Below, piece after piece: positions 21,818 to 33,093 of a stretch of DNA of 64,000 nt (within the stretch, counting starts at the first letter, position 1; every line of letters begins with the position of its first letter). The stretch comes from Siderastrea radians (Eukaryota > Cnidaria > Anthozoa > Scleractinia > Rhizangiidae). Both the position numbers and the translations under genes were made by a program. Under the pieces are notes generated by a model. That model was not told the origin of the DNA, made no database searches, and saw only the letters and a list, made by a program, of their open reading frames with translations. The DNA lies in contig OZ024889.1 of the NCBI GenBank assembly GCA_964017195.1, positions 57,166,074 to 57,230,073 on the forward strand, written 5' to 3'.

Positions 21818-22103
21818 TCAATGATACGTTGGTCATTTTGGTCAATGCTCCCAATTTTATTTGTTTTTAAATTTTAACACTTTATATCTGTAGCAATAAC
21901 TTGACTTTTTTGATCAAACTCGATTATTTTCAAATACGGGAACATTAAGCACTAAAAAAATCAATGATACGTTGGTCATTTTGGTCAATGCTCCCAATTT
22001 TATTTGTTTTTAAATTTTAACACTTTATATCTGTAGCAATAACTTGACTTTTTTGATCAAACTCGATTATTTTCAAATACGGGAACATTAAGCACTAAAT
22101 AAA
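21818..22103. repeat. 143-bp tandem duplication in the left arm only
   Basis: Two adjacent copies (21818-21960 and 21961-22103) begin tcaatgatacgttggtc and are practically identical. The right arm has a single copy near 28190-28330, so the duplication arose after the arms separated or was lost on the right. Confidence 0.9.
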
Positions 22104-23591
22104 CAATCCTCCGACGTGTGTACGGGGGAATTCGAACAAGAAGCTGTACAAACGTCGAAAAGAATTAGGTTTGTAATAGAAAACCGCCGAGTAGCCGCCA
22201 CCTTTCCATATTTCGCCAATCGATATGCTTTTAGTTGACGTACTGATTATAAGACTTGCTTACTTTAAAAGGAACTTTGAACGACAAATATTAAAACGTT
22301 TACCATGAGAGATAAATTCTACTGCGTCACACCACACTACAGACAATCTTATATCGCTAAAATTTTGATTTTGCGCCGTAAAAAGTAACGCTTAAACATG
22401 CAGAACAACACTGTCAACAACGTGTTGCTGCTGAGACTATGTTAATACAAATAGGTATAAAGGAAAATACATTATTTCTATAAGGCGCTTCTCTCTGTTC
22501 GCTCTGATTTCAATTCAATATCCGACCTGAGTCAAAGGCCACCTACGAAATCTTTTTTGTTGCCTATATAAGTATAGTTATTCACTTACTCGTCTTTTTG
22601 TGGTACAGACGTCTGAACAATGCGGAAGATGTCTTATCCCCTTCGAAGAGAAGGCAGCAAATTGGAATTTTCTTCCTGGTAGGTGTACGTTTTTATTTTG
22701 TGGAGGCGACAACAGGTTGTCACGTTGCGTGACATACAAAATTACATGGATATGCACAGCAGCGCGTCCGCGAAAATTAGAAAACCACAAGAAGAGTGGC
22801 AGAAAACACATTTCCCTAAGAAAATGTTCTCGACTCATCGACAAAACCAATAACGAAAACAAAGCCAGAAATAAATTTATATATAAAACAATAATAATAT
22901 GAACGTTTGAGAATACAGAAAAGGATATTCCTATAACTTGGGGATGAAAATAGGATGCATTCCAGCAACCGATGAAAAATGGAGAGATTTTGGAAGGCCT
23001 GATTTACGATTGTCCTTCATACATGACAATTTTGTTATTTTCTTTGGCAGAAGGGGGAGGGGGAGGGTGGGACTGAGGGGTATGAGTAAATCTCAAAAAT
23101 GCAAAGCTTTAGCACAAGTGAGAATGTCCAGTAACACGAAGCAACCGCGTCGTTTCCTATTTTAACCTCCTGAGTAAAATAAAATCTGTGCCAAGTATTT
23201 ATATCTAGCCACGGAATAAAACGTTCGGACTAAACATCTAAACAAAACAAAACGCTTCCCCAAATATAAACGGTTCCACCTCCGCAGGTACGTAAACAGA
23301 AAACCCGACACGCCAAAATTTTGATTTTGAAAACTATATGCGAAGGAATCATGATTTATTCTGGCTTGGTTGTCCAGCCTCTCATATGACAATTCAAGGA
23401 AATGACGGTTTTCGATGGACAGTAGAATTTCCATAACTCAACTTAAACCGTCAATGGATACCCAGAACTAACCCGCTTAAACGAGAGGTCTTGCTATCGA
23501 GTTTTACTGTGATGAAGTGAGATAAGTAGTCCTATTTAGCTTAGATTTCGAACTAAAAGAGGTTCGGGTTATATAGATTGTATGATCGTAT

Positions 23592-23937
23592 CCTGGGGGC
23601 ACTCTCGTATGAAAGTGGCGGGGATGCTCGTCGGAAATTTAGAATTAAACCCCTAAAGGAGACCACTCTGGGCGTGGCACAGGCTTAATTTGACCTCTAA
23701 GGGAGACCATGCTAAAACAGACCACCAAGTAAGAGCTACTGACAGTGATTTTAATTGCGCTAAAGATTGACGGTGTTTGGTTTTTTCATATAGATGTTTC
23801 TTTAAGCACAACCCTGAGCGATGGGTAAAAATATTGGCTTACCGCAAACCCTAAGCGACACCAAAATCTGCAAGTCACACCCCTAAGCGAGACGACGGGC
23901 ATTCCCGTCACTTTCATTTAGGAGTCCCCCCGAGGGG
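23592..23937. mobile_element. Short element with 8-bp target duplication (hAT-like), nested in the arm
   Basis: A 346-bp element starting CCTGGGGGCACTC is flanked by GATCGTAT on both sides (23584-23591 and 23938-23945). It is repeated at 24310-24656 by the tandem duplication and inverted at 26344-26689 in the right arm. It is related to 33094-33476. The 8-bp duplication suggests the hAT superfamily. There is no coding content. Confidence 0.8.
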
Positions 23938-24309
23938 GATCGTATGAAATGAGAGTGTTAATCGGATTCTGAGAGTCAAGAGCGGCCGCCACAGGAACAA
24001 CCAGCAACAAGATCACTAAGCGCCGCAATATACGGGGCCTTTTTTCTGCGGCCAGATTGAGTAGACACCTCTAATTCCAATTTCTCACAGAGCGTCTCGA
24101 GCAAACCCAATTCAAGGAAATGACGGTTTTCGATGGACAGTAGAATTTCCATAACTCAACTTAAACCGTCAATGGATACCCAGAACTAACCCGCTTAAAC
24201 GAAAGGTCTTGCTATCGAGTTTTACTGTGATGAAGTGAGATAAGTAGTCCTATTTAGCTTAGATTTCGAACTAAAAGAGGTTCGGGTTATATAGATTGTA
24301 TGATCGTAT

Positions 24310-24656
24310 CCTGGGGGCACTCTCGTATGAAAGTGGCGGGGATGCTCGTCGGAAATTTAGAATTAAACCCCTAAAGGAGACCACTCTGGGCGTGGCACAG
24401 GCTTAATTTGACCTCTAAGGGAGACCATGCTAAAACAGACCACCAAGTAAGAGCTACTGACAGTGATTTTAATTGCGCTAAAGATTGACGGTGTTTGGTT
24501 TTTTTCATATAGATGTTTCTTTAAGCACAGCCCTAAGCGATGGGTAAAAATATTGGCTTACCGTAAACCCTAAGCGACACCAAAATCTGCAATTCCCACC
24601 CCTAAGCGAGACGACGAGCATTCCTGTCACTTTCATTTAGGAGTCCCCCCGAGGGG
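24310..24656. mobile_element. Second left-arm copy of the 8-bp-TSD element
   Basis: A tandem-duplicate copy flanked by the same GATCGTAT (24302-24309 and 24657-24664), one base longer than the first. Confidence 0.8.
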
Positions 24657-24971
24657 GATCGTATGAAATGAGAGTGTTAATCGGATCCTGAGAGTCAAGA
24701 GCGGCCGCCACAGCAACAACCAGCAACAAGATCACTAAGCACCACAATATACGGGGCCTTTTTTCTGCGGCCGGATTGAGTAGACACCTCTAATTCCGAT
24801 TTCTCACAGAGCGTCTCGAGCAAACCCATTTTCAAGTTTTTCAATGAATTGTTAACGACCAATTTATGTCTTCATTCCGCAGTTCAAATATATGAACTTC
24901 ATATATTCATAATTTCATCTTCATCTTTCCCGGCTATATTACGAACCAATTTAATGACCAGCTCCCAGTTG

Positions 24972-25170
24972 GCTTGTTAGCTTAATTGGCTATAGCGCTG
25001 CACCGGTATCGCAGAGGTCAGGGTTCGAGTTCCGGCGAGCCTGATTTTTTCAGGCTTTCTTTTAATTTTCGCAACTACATAAGTTGCGTCAATAACTGCG
25101 AGGATCTTCTTTACATTTATTTCAGTGAGTCATATTGTTTGATTAACTATGCGGAGGGATTAAGTCAGGG
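24972..25170 (+). mobile_element. tRNA-derived SINE in the centre of the large element
   Basis: The head GGCTTGTTAGCTTAATTGG ends in a matching GCGAGCC-type acceptor strand, with anticodon arm CTGCA-CCGGTAT-CGCAG (GGU, threonine position) and a good box B GGTTCGAGTTCC. The tail includes taactgcgaggatctt, resembling the tail of the other SINEs. A functional tRNA is unlikely given the mismatches in the T stem. Confidence 0.6.
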
Positions 25171-25379
25171 AATTTAAATTTTTAGGGTGTATATTCTTTA
25201 TAAGCGCATTTTCAATGAGACTGTGGATACGTTCGTGCATATTGCTGTAGTTCTGGAATTTCCTTGCACTCAGTTAATTGTTAGTGAAGTTATATGGCTG
25301 TCTATGTAAGAGGATTGATAGTTGATTTTGTTGTTTCCTTTGCATAGTAGCAGTTACAGTAACGTCAATACTGTTTTTC

Positions 25380-26305
25380 GACTAGATGGTGGTTACAAAT
25401 GGTTTGATGGCACGTTCTCTGATGGAGACTTCAAGGTTGTCAAAAACTGAAGACGACTGAGAGGGCTACGACGAGTGAGAAGGCTGAGGAAAAGAAAGAT
25501 GAAGATCGGCCATCAGAAGACATCGATTATTCTGGGGCTTATCCTTGTCCACAAGAAGGATGCATCAGGGTCTTTCAAAACCTATCTAACCTCAAGCGGC
25601 ATCTTTCTGTGGAAAATTGTTCCCGTTCACTCGAGAGACTTTCCCTTTTAGACCTAGCAAAGACGGAATACGCCGCAGTCCTACAGGAAGGAGTCTCAAC
25701 TATCAACTATGCCAACCCTCGAACCCACGTCAACGCTTTCGTTAGCCTCAGCATCTCCTAAGGAGAGATGGGCTCTGAAAGAGTCGAGAAAGAATTACCG
25801 TTTTAATGAGAAACAAAGAAGCTATTTGGAAGCGAAGTTTAATCTTGGGCAGTCGACGGGAAGAAAGGTTGACCCTGACTTCGTGGCGAAAGAGATGAGG
25901 CGAGCCTTGGATTCAGATGGCAAACGACTATTCAGACCATCTGAATTTCTCACAGTGCAACAAATCGCATCTTTTTTTGCTCGACTTGCGGCCAAACTTC
26001 GCCATCAAGTTGTTGCAACGGAAGATGACATTTGCGCTGTGGAGGAGGAGGCAAACTTTCAAACGGCAATACAAGAGATTCTATCCGAGATTGAAGTAGA
26101 GCATCCCACTGTCTTCGACCAGTACAATCTCTGTGCCTTGGTCGTTAAAAATTCATTGAAAAACTTGAAAATGGGTTTGCTCGAGACGCTCTGTGAGAAA
26201 TTGGAATTAGAGGTGTCTACTCAATCCGGCCGCAGAAAAAAGGCCCCGTATATTGCGGCGCTTAGTGATCTTGTTGCTGGTTGTTCCTGTGGCGGCCGCT
26301 CTTGA
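25380..26305 (+). pseudogene. Zinc-finger protein gene carried by the large element (frameshifted)
   Basis: The 5' part (about 25448-25760) encodes an acidic/basic stretch and one zinc finger, YPCPQEGCIRVFQNLSNLKR followed by H-x5-C, giving C-x4-C-x12-H-x5-C. A helical LERLSLLDLAKTEYA segment follows. The frame then shifts by one near 25705 into an open frame 25709-26305 of 198 residues. That frame contains SRKNYRFNEKQRSYLEAKF, TGRKVDPDFVAKEMRRA, FLTVQQIASFFARLAAK and a Cys-containing C-terminus. I recall this finger-plus-domain layout from many uncharacterised cnidarian and fish proteins that may be transposon-linked, but cannot verify it. The last 55 or so residues are encoded within the right inverted arm. 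A segment before the finger (GGYKWFDGTFSDGDFK, about 25386-25435) looks coding but is out of frame. Confidence 0.6.
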
Positions 26306-28935
26306 CTCTCAGAATCCGATTAACACTCTCATTTCATACGATCCCCCTCGGGGGGACTCCTAAATGAAAGTGACGGGAATGCCCGTCGTCTCGCTTAGGG
26401 GTGTGACTTGCAGATTTTGGTGTCGCTTAGGGTTTGCGGTAAGCCAATATTTTTACCCATCGCTCAGGGTTGTGCTTAAAGAAACATCTATATGAAAAAA
26501 CCAAACACCGTCAATCTTTAGCGCAATTAAAATCACTGTCAGTAGCTCTTACTTGGTGGTCTGTTTTAGCATGGTCTCCCTTAGAGGTCAAATTAAGCCT
26601 GTGCCACGCCCAGAGTGGTCTCCTTTAGGGGTTTAATTCTAAATTTCCGACGAGCATCCCCGCCACTTTCATACGAGAGTGCCCCCAGGATACGATCATA
26701 CAATCTATATAACCCGAACCTCTTTTAGTTCGAAATCTAAGCTAAATAGGACTACTTATCTCACTTCATCACAGTAAAACTCGATAGCAAGACCTCTCGT
26801 TTAAGCGGGTTAGTTCTGGGTATCCATTGACGGTTTAAGTTGAGTTATGGAAATTCTACTGTCCATCGAAAACCGTCATTTCCTTGAATTGTCATATGAG
26901 AGGCTGGACAACCAAGCCAGAATAAATCATGATTCCTTCGCATATAGTTTTCAAAATCAAAATTTTGGCGTGTCGGGTTTTCTGTTTACGTACCTGCGGA
27001 GGTGGAACCGTTTATATTTGGGGAAGCGTTTTGTTTTGTTTAGATGTTTTAGTCCGAACGTTTTATTCCGTGGCTAGATATAAATACTTGGCACAGATTT
27101 TATTTTACTCAGGAGGTTAAAATAGGAAACGACGCGGTTGCTTCGTGTTACTGGACATTCTCACTTGTGCTAAAGCTTTGCATTTTTGAGATTTACTCAT
27201 ACCCCTCAGTCCCACCCTCCCCCTCCCCCTCCTGCCAAAGAAAATAACAAAATTGTCATGTATGAAGGACAATCGTAAATCAGGCCTTCCAAAATCTCTC
27301 CATTTTTCATCGGTTGCTGGAATGCATCCTATTTTCATCCCCAAGTTATAGGAATATCCTTTTCTGTATTCTCAAACGTTCATATTATTATTGTTTTATA
27401 TATAAATTTATTTCTGGCTTTGTTTTCGTTATTGGTTTTGTCGATGAGTCGAGAACATTTTCTTAGGGAAATGTGTTTTCTGCCACTCTTCTTGTGGTTT
27501 TCTAATTTTCGCGGACGCGCTGCTGTGCATATCCATGTAATTTTGTATGTCACGCAACGTGACAACCTGTTGTCGCCTCCACAAAATAAAAACGTACACC
27601 TACCAGGAAGAAAATTCCAATTTGCTGCCTTCTCTTCGAAGGGGATAAGACATCTTCCGCATTGTTCAGACGTCTGTACCACAAAAAGACGAGTAAGTGA
27701 ATAACTATACTTATATAGGCAACAAAAAAGATTTCGTAGGTGGCCTTTGACTCAGGTCGGATATTGAATTGAAATCAGAGCGAACAGAGAGAAGCGCCTT
27801 ATAGAAATAATGTATTTTCCTTTATACCTATTTGTATTAACATAGTCTCAGCAGCAACACGTTGTTGACAGTGTTGTTCTGCATGTTTAAGCGTTACTTT
27901 TTACGGCGCAAAATCAAAATTTTAGCGATATAAGATTGTCTGTAGTGTGGTGTGACGCAGTAGAATTTATCTCTCATGGTAAACGTTTTAATATTTGTCG
28001 TTCAAAGTTCCTTTTAAAGTAAGCAAGTCTTATAATCAGTACGTCAACTAAAAGCATATCGATTGGCGAAATATGGAAAGGTGGCGGCTACTCGGCGGTT
28101 TTCTATTACAAACCTAATTCTTTTCGACGTTTGTACAGCTTCTTGTTCGAATTCCCCCGTACACACGTCGGAGGATTGTTTATTTAGTGCTTAATGTTCC
28201 CGTATTTGAAAATAATCGAGTTTGATCAAAAAAGTCAAGTTATTGCTACAGATATAAAGTGTTAAAATTTAAAAACAAATAAAATTGGGAGCATTGACCA
28301 AAATGACCAACGTATCATTGATTTTTGTTTCAAAATGATATGCAGCTTGTAATATGAGAACAACAGAGAAAACGGCGAAATGTGTGAAAATAGTCTCTAC
28401 GTTTTTGCCTCTAGCGCGCTTGCTTTTTACGGGCCAAACTAACCATTTCAGTATGATAAAGAAGAATAATTGCCCGTTTGATAGAATCCCTTTTTGCCCT
28501 GTAGATACGTATACCCCCGGCGCTGTGATCTTCCGAAATAAGGTAAAATTTGATGAATCAACTGAAGAGCGAATGCTATATTTTTTAAGCGTGTAAATAG
28601 CAAAGAAAAATTGTTAACATGGCAATGAAATGTAGTTTAAAAGGAAGTCCAAGGGATGAATAACAAATGGTGAAAAAGTGAATTTAGTCCGAACTTTTGT
28701 TGTCATGTTCTGGCGAGTTGAAAATACGCTAATTTGCATAATTTACCTCGGCCTTCGACGGCGGTTGGGCAGCTTTTCGAACTTTTGTCCGTTTTTGTCA
28801 AAATAAGGCCTCGCTGGAACTTTTGGGTATCATTTTTTAAAAAGGTTCACCAAAAGGGTCTTTTTGGTGTAGAAAAAGAAAATTCGAATTTTCGCTTCCT
28901 GACCGCGGATTCTCGAAAGTTACAGACTGTGGCTC
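26138..28935. repeat. Right inverted arm of the large element
   Basis: It is the inverse of the left arm without the two tandem duplications, 2798 bp long. It encodes the end of the zinc-finger frame and a copy of the 8-bp-TSD element. The remaining frames mirror those of the left arm. Confidence 0.88.
26344..26689. mobile_element. Right-arm copy of the 8-bp-TSD element
   Basis: A 346-bp inverted copy flanked by ATACGATC (26336-26343 and 26690-26697), the complement of the left-arm duplication. Confidence 0.8.
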
Positions 28936-28939
28936 TTAA

Positions 28940-31900
28940 AAGATACATGTGTCAAGGAGAAGAACGAGCTTGAGACAAAGTTCGACCAGGAGAAAGAGCA
29001 GCTACTTGAAAGACAGAGGGAGATTGTGAAGAAGTAACTATGAAATGAAAACTACAGATTGAATTGTTACAAGATTTCGAAAAGAGGAGTACGCATTTTG
29101 GTGCAGAGAAAGATAAACTCGAGTCACAAAAGAAGAAACTACAAGCAGAAATTGATAAACTACGAAAAGAAATTTTGAAGTTAAGGGAGCAATACGAGAC
29201 AATTATCCGAAAAACCAAAGAGGAAATGAACGAAAAATTTAAGAAGGAGAATGCTGAGATGGAAAAACAATTCAAAAAGGAAACGGAGAACTTGAAGACG
29301 CAACACAACAAGAAACTACTACAAATGAAAAATGAAAAGGAGAATATCATCTCTAAACTTGAGCAGAACATCAATGATCTTGAGGCAAAAAACAAAGAGA
29401 TACACCAAATAAACAATTTGAAGATTACAGAGTTAACAAGAGAAGACGAGAGACTGGTAGAGAGATGCCAGACTCTGGAAAGAAAAAACACAGATGATTC
29501 AGCAAATCATAAAACAGAAATAGCCGAGCTTAGAGATGAAATAAAAAAACGACAGAAGTGGATAGAAGAAAACAAGAATAAATACGAACAAGAATTAGGC
29601 AAACTCAAGCAGACAATTGCGAAGATGAAAGAGGATCTTGAAGAGAAAACAGCGCAAGTAGCATCCAAAGAATGGGATCTTGATCGCACAAAATTAAACC
29701 TGAAAGATGCCCAAGAAGAGTTTGAATCACAGATAGCGGCACTGAAGAAGAAGATCGCAGAAATGGAAAAAGAAAGAAAAGGTCTTTTCGAACGCATTCA
29801 AACCCTTGAAATTACAAAGAAAGAGATCGTAAACAGTTACGAGGAAAGAATTATTAAGGAACGAAAGGAGATTGAGGTGAAATGCACGACACAGGTATCA
29901 AAACTTTAAGAGACTTTGAACAAAGAAGTGGGAGAAAAAGGGAAGCTGAGCACTCAAACTCTAAAGCTTTCGAATGAATTAACCGGCTGGAAAACAAAGT
30001 TCAGAAATCTGGAGGAGGAATATTCAAATAACATGACAGATTTAAGGAACAATCATGAAAAGGAAATGAACGAGCAGAGACAAGAGTACGAAGATGCAAT
30101 AGCCCTTTTACATAAGCAGTTAGAAGAACAAAAGGATACCATTGAAACCTCGAGAAAGAAAAACAGGGGCTTGTTGCAACCGTCAGTGAGGTTACTTCAG
30201 CTATTAAAAGCCTCGAAGAGGAAGCCATCAAACAAAAAGTTGAAAGGGAGAAAGAAATTCAAGACGGGAACAACAAAATACAGAAACTTGAGGAGGAAAA
30301 CAGAAGGCTTGCAAATGAATCAGAACAACTGCGTTTAAAATTCGAAGAAGTTGAACAACTTCTTAAAGGAACGGAATCTCAAAATAAAGCTGATTTGGAG
30401 GCAATTGATAGGAAAATTAAGGAGTAAGAAGCTAAATTAAAGATTTCTTTGGAGCTTGAGGTTTCAAACCGTGAGATGCTAAACGAACTCTCTCGCTTGC
30501 GATCACAGCTAGAGGGTCTGACAGCAAAGGAAAGCAGACTTACGCAAGAAAATGGCGACTTAAAACTGAAGATGTGAGAGCTCGAACGACTAAATAACAG
30601 ACTTACGCAAGAGGAAGCATGGAATCACGAAGAATCACGAAGTGGAAAGGGCAAAATATTTTAGTGGAAAGGATAAGTTGAAAGAAGAGATACATCGACT
30701 ACAAAAGACCATTAGTGAACAAGAAAGTCTTGTCAGACGTTTAAAAGATAACATTGAGTTTCTTGGAGAAGAAAAGAAGAGGAATGAAGATCGCTTTGAC
30801 TTTGAAATGAAAAGCTTGCTGGAGAATTATGGGAATGAAAAGAAGAAGGCTGAAACGCTGCAAGTGGAGTTGCATGAGAAGTCTCAGATGTTTGAGGAGA
30901 AAAGTAGAGAATGGAAGCGAACACTAGACGAGATGGTCTATAAGCAACGAGAGGAACAAGATAACCTTAAAAGGGAAAATAAAAATATGGAGGAGGACTA
31001 TGAGAAGGAATTGAAAGAGGTTAAGGAGGAAGCAGCAAACGGAAGGGAGATCTGTGAAAAAAAAACTGAGTCAACTTGAGTTAACGTACAAACAAGAGAT
31101 TAACACAGTTCGCTTTGAACGTGAGCAATACTTCAGAGAGGTGATCAGCAAGGAGATAGAAAAGACGAGAAAAGAAATTGAAAATGAGAAAAATTACTTG
31201 CAACAGAAACTTCTGGAGGAAAAGAAGCAACTCATTGAGGATTACATTAAGAGAATCCAAGAGGACAACCGCAAGTTCATTGAAAATGAAGAGAAGTACA
31301 CGGGTGAGATCACATCCCTTACTAGGACCAAGTCAGATACACAGAATAAAATCTACGACTTAGAGCGAAAAATTGAGAGAACCAAGGAGCAATTAATATA
31401 CCGCTTCACTGAAGAGCGTCGTAAAATAGAGCACGAATTTGAAATGCAATTGAGAGAAGTGAAAGAAAAGCACAGGCTAGAGCTCATAGGACGTTCCGAG
31501 ACAGACAAGCTGAACATGGAAGAAAAATTTAAATTCGAGGAAGGGGAATTAGAAGGGAGAATTCACCTTGAATACAAAGCTACCATAACAGCAGAAGTAT
31601 CTTCTCGCGAGAAGCAGCTGCAAGATTCGTTTTACAAACTAGAAAAAGAATTCCGCATGGAAAAAGACCAGTTGCTGGAGACAGAAAGGACATTAAAGAT
31701 ACAGAACGAGTTGTTGTTAAGGGAGAAAGAAACTTTCCTTCAACAAAGCCAAAGGGACAGAGAAGAACCTTCAAAGAAAATGGAACACGAAAAAGAATTG
31801 CTGAATGTCACGCTAGAAGCCATGAGCCGAGAACTATCTAAGATGAGAGAGGAAAAGAATTTTCACTCTAATGCCTTCTCTAAGGAGAAAAAAGAGCTGG

Positions 31901-32634
31901 AGAGAAAGCACGAAGCAGAAATGACAGAATTGAGGAAAAGGTTCGAAAGAAACAAGAAGGAACTTATGACACGACTTCGTGAAGAACACAAACAAGCTGC
32001 CCAAGCCATTCAGAGATCGACAGACGCAACAATCGCCGCACTTAAAGAGAAACTTATCAAAGCAGAAAGAAAGATCAGCGAAATGGAAGAACACTTTAAG
32101 AAAGCGAAAAGCAAGATGGAACACCAATTTGAGCACGATAAAATGGAACTAGAACAAAGAACCCAAAAGATCAGTCAAGGGCTGAAAATCATCCTGGAAC
32201 AAGACTACTACAGGCTAGGAGAACGCAAGACGAAAGAAAGGTTCACGAGAATGCCCTGTCAAGTTTACGAAGAGAAATCAGCGAGCTTCGGGAGAGCAAA
32301 ATTCGGCTTGAAAATGCCTTGTCAGAACAGCAAATGATTACCTAAAACCTTGGAAGAGACATCGACGTGTTGAAAAGTGAGGCACAAGTGTCCAGCTCCA
32401 GGAAAACGGAACAAAGCCTCTTGGAACGCGAGCTTCAGGAATTAAGACATAAAAACGAAAAGCTGAAATTGGCGACAAAGGAGGCCCAGTTTTTCCACAG
32501 CGAGTTGTTTAAGTGGGATAGAGGAAAGAATTGCCCAGTCCTGAGAGCTGCTCAGGAACTAAAGTCTATGGACTCAATTGGAAAACCTCCTTTGAAAGAT
32601 GGACGATTAACGTATATCAGTGATGGACAAGAGG
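28940..32634 (+). pseudogene. Coiled-coil protein locus, 3' part (broken)
   Basis: The frame resumes exactly after the TTAA (KDTCVKEKNELETKFDQEKE) and continues as unbroken coiled coil for about 3.7 kb with no introns. Stops occur near 29035, 29907, 30425, 30575 and 32345. Frameshifts occur near 29040, 30165, 30630, in the A9 run at 31055, and near 32220. The longest intact piece is 31054-32337 (427 residues). The end reads ELKSMDSIGKPPLKDGRLTY and DGQE, followed by a good donor (gag|gtaaat at 32635, phase 0), which suggests a true exon end and not a retrocopy poly(A). Role is unknown; a structural or scaffold coiled coil is the most one can infer. Confidence 0.75.
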
Positions 32635-32639
32635 TAAAT

Positions 32640-32893
32640 ATATACAGAAGTTAAAGATACAGACGGCAAGGGGATGGGGCTTGAAATCGAGGTGGGATGT
32701 GAAATACTTTGAATTTCAAAGATGGGATATGAATGAAAATACCACAGAAGCAGGACATGCTGGCTGGCGAGAAGCGAGATGGAAGTCCAGAAGTATAACG
32801 AAAACTCGCTATGCCCAAGCGCCGGCTGCATCGAGTAATCTTACCGGCGCAGGAGGGTGGGATCCAAATGTAAACGGCGATGAGGGGTGGTAA
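32640..32893 (+). pseudogene. Tryptophan-rich tail segment after the coiled coil
   Basis: A frame running to a stop at 32891-32893 encodes FQRWDMNENTTEAGHAGWRE, then ARWKS and GAGGWDPNVNGDEGW. Its W-D/W-G-rich style resembles the N-terminal MDDGWGSPNY of the same locus. Its frame does not join the coiled coil directly, so it may be an alternative last exon, a 3' relic or part of a neighbouring gene copy. A diverged duplicate is at 6155-6300. Confidence 0.45.
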
Positions 32894-32987
32894 TACTGCT
32901 GTAGCTTCAACTTTAATGTTCTTTGTTCATTCTTGAAGGGAACATCAGTGAATGACTTTTAGTCCCAACTACTTTTTTTCTTTGAAG

Positions 32988-33085
32988 CCTCTTCTTGTTG
33001 TGGCGAAAGACCAAATTGTCTACGAAGGAAACCCTACTGTACAAATTGAAGAACCCATTTATCAATCAACACTGGGGAAGAGCAG
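32988..33085 (+). CDS. Candidate exon downstream of the coiled-coil locus
   Basis: The acceptor tttttttctttgaag precedes a 98-nt open stretch encoding PLLVVAKDQIVYEGNPTVQI, then EEPIYQSTLGKS, and ends at CAG|gtaaat (phase 2). Its phase-0 start fits the donor at 32635. Its phase-2 end does not fit the next candidate exon, so an intervening exon is missing or one call is wrong. No domain recognised. Confidence 0.4.
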
Positions 33086-33093
33086 GTAAATAT

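Larger units (their letters stand above)
23390..24825. repeat. 718-bp tandem duplication in the left arm
   Basis: Copies at 23390-24107 and 24108-24825 differ by a few substitutions and one T insertion. Each includes a complete 8-bp-TSD element. Complementarity to the right arm runs from 21205 to 24107 and, through the second copy, on to 24862. Confidence 0.9.
21205..24862. repeat. Left inverted arm of the large element
   Basis: It is the inverse of 26138-28935. It contains short open frames such as 22600-22902 that recur in the right arm as mirror copies. None has a recognised domain, so no gene is called. Confidence 0.88.
21205..28935. mobile_element. 7.7-kb TTAA-flanked transposon with 2.8-kb inverted arms
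   Basis: The element starts GAGCCACAG and ends CTGTGGCTC. Its left arm (21205-24862) and right arm (26138-28935) are inverted copies, nearly identical by eye. The left arm is longer because of a 143-bp and a 718-bp tandem duplication. The unique centre (24863-26137) holds a SINE and most of a zinc-finger gene. TTAA target duplication is known for piggyBac and Kolobok elements, but the ends lack the usual piggyBac CCC start and I see no transposase core. It could be a non-autonomous foldback member of such a family. Insertion interrupted a coiled-coil gene. Confidence 0.88.

Noticed and set aside
22578..22902. Cysteine-containing frames in the left arm repeated at 27380-27704
   Set aside because: The two copies are inverted duplicates of one sequence, so the repeat adds no evidence, and both strands are open without a recognised domain.
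24972..25045. Functional tRNA-Thr(GGU) gene
   Set aside because: Mismatches in the T and anticodon stems and a SINE-like tail point to a SINE head.
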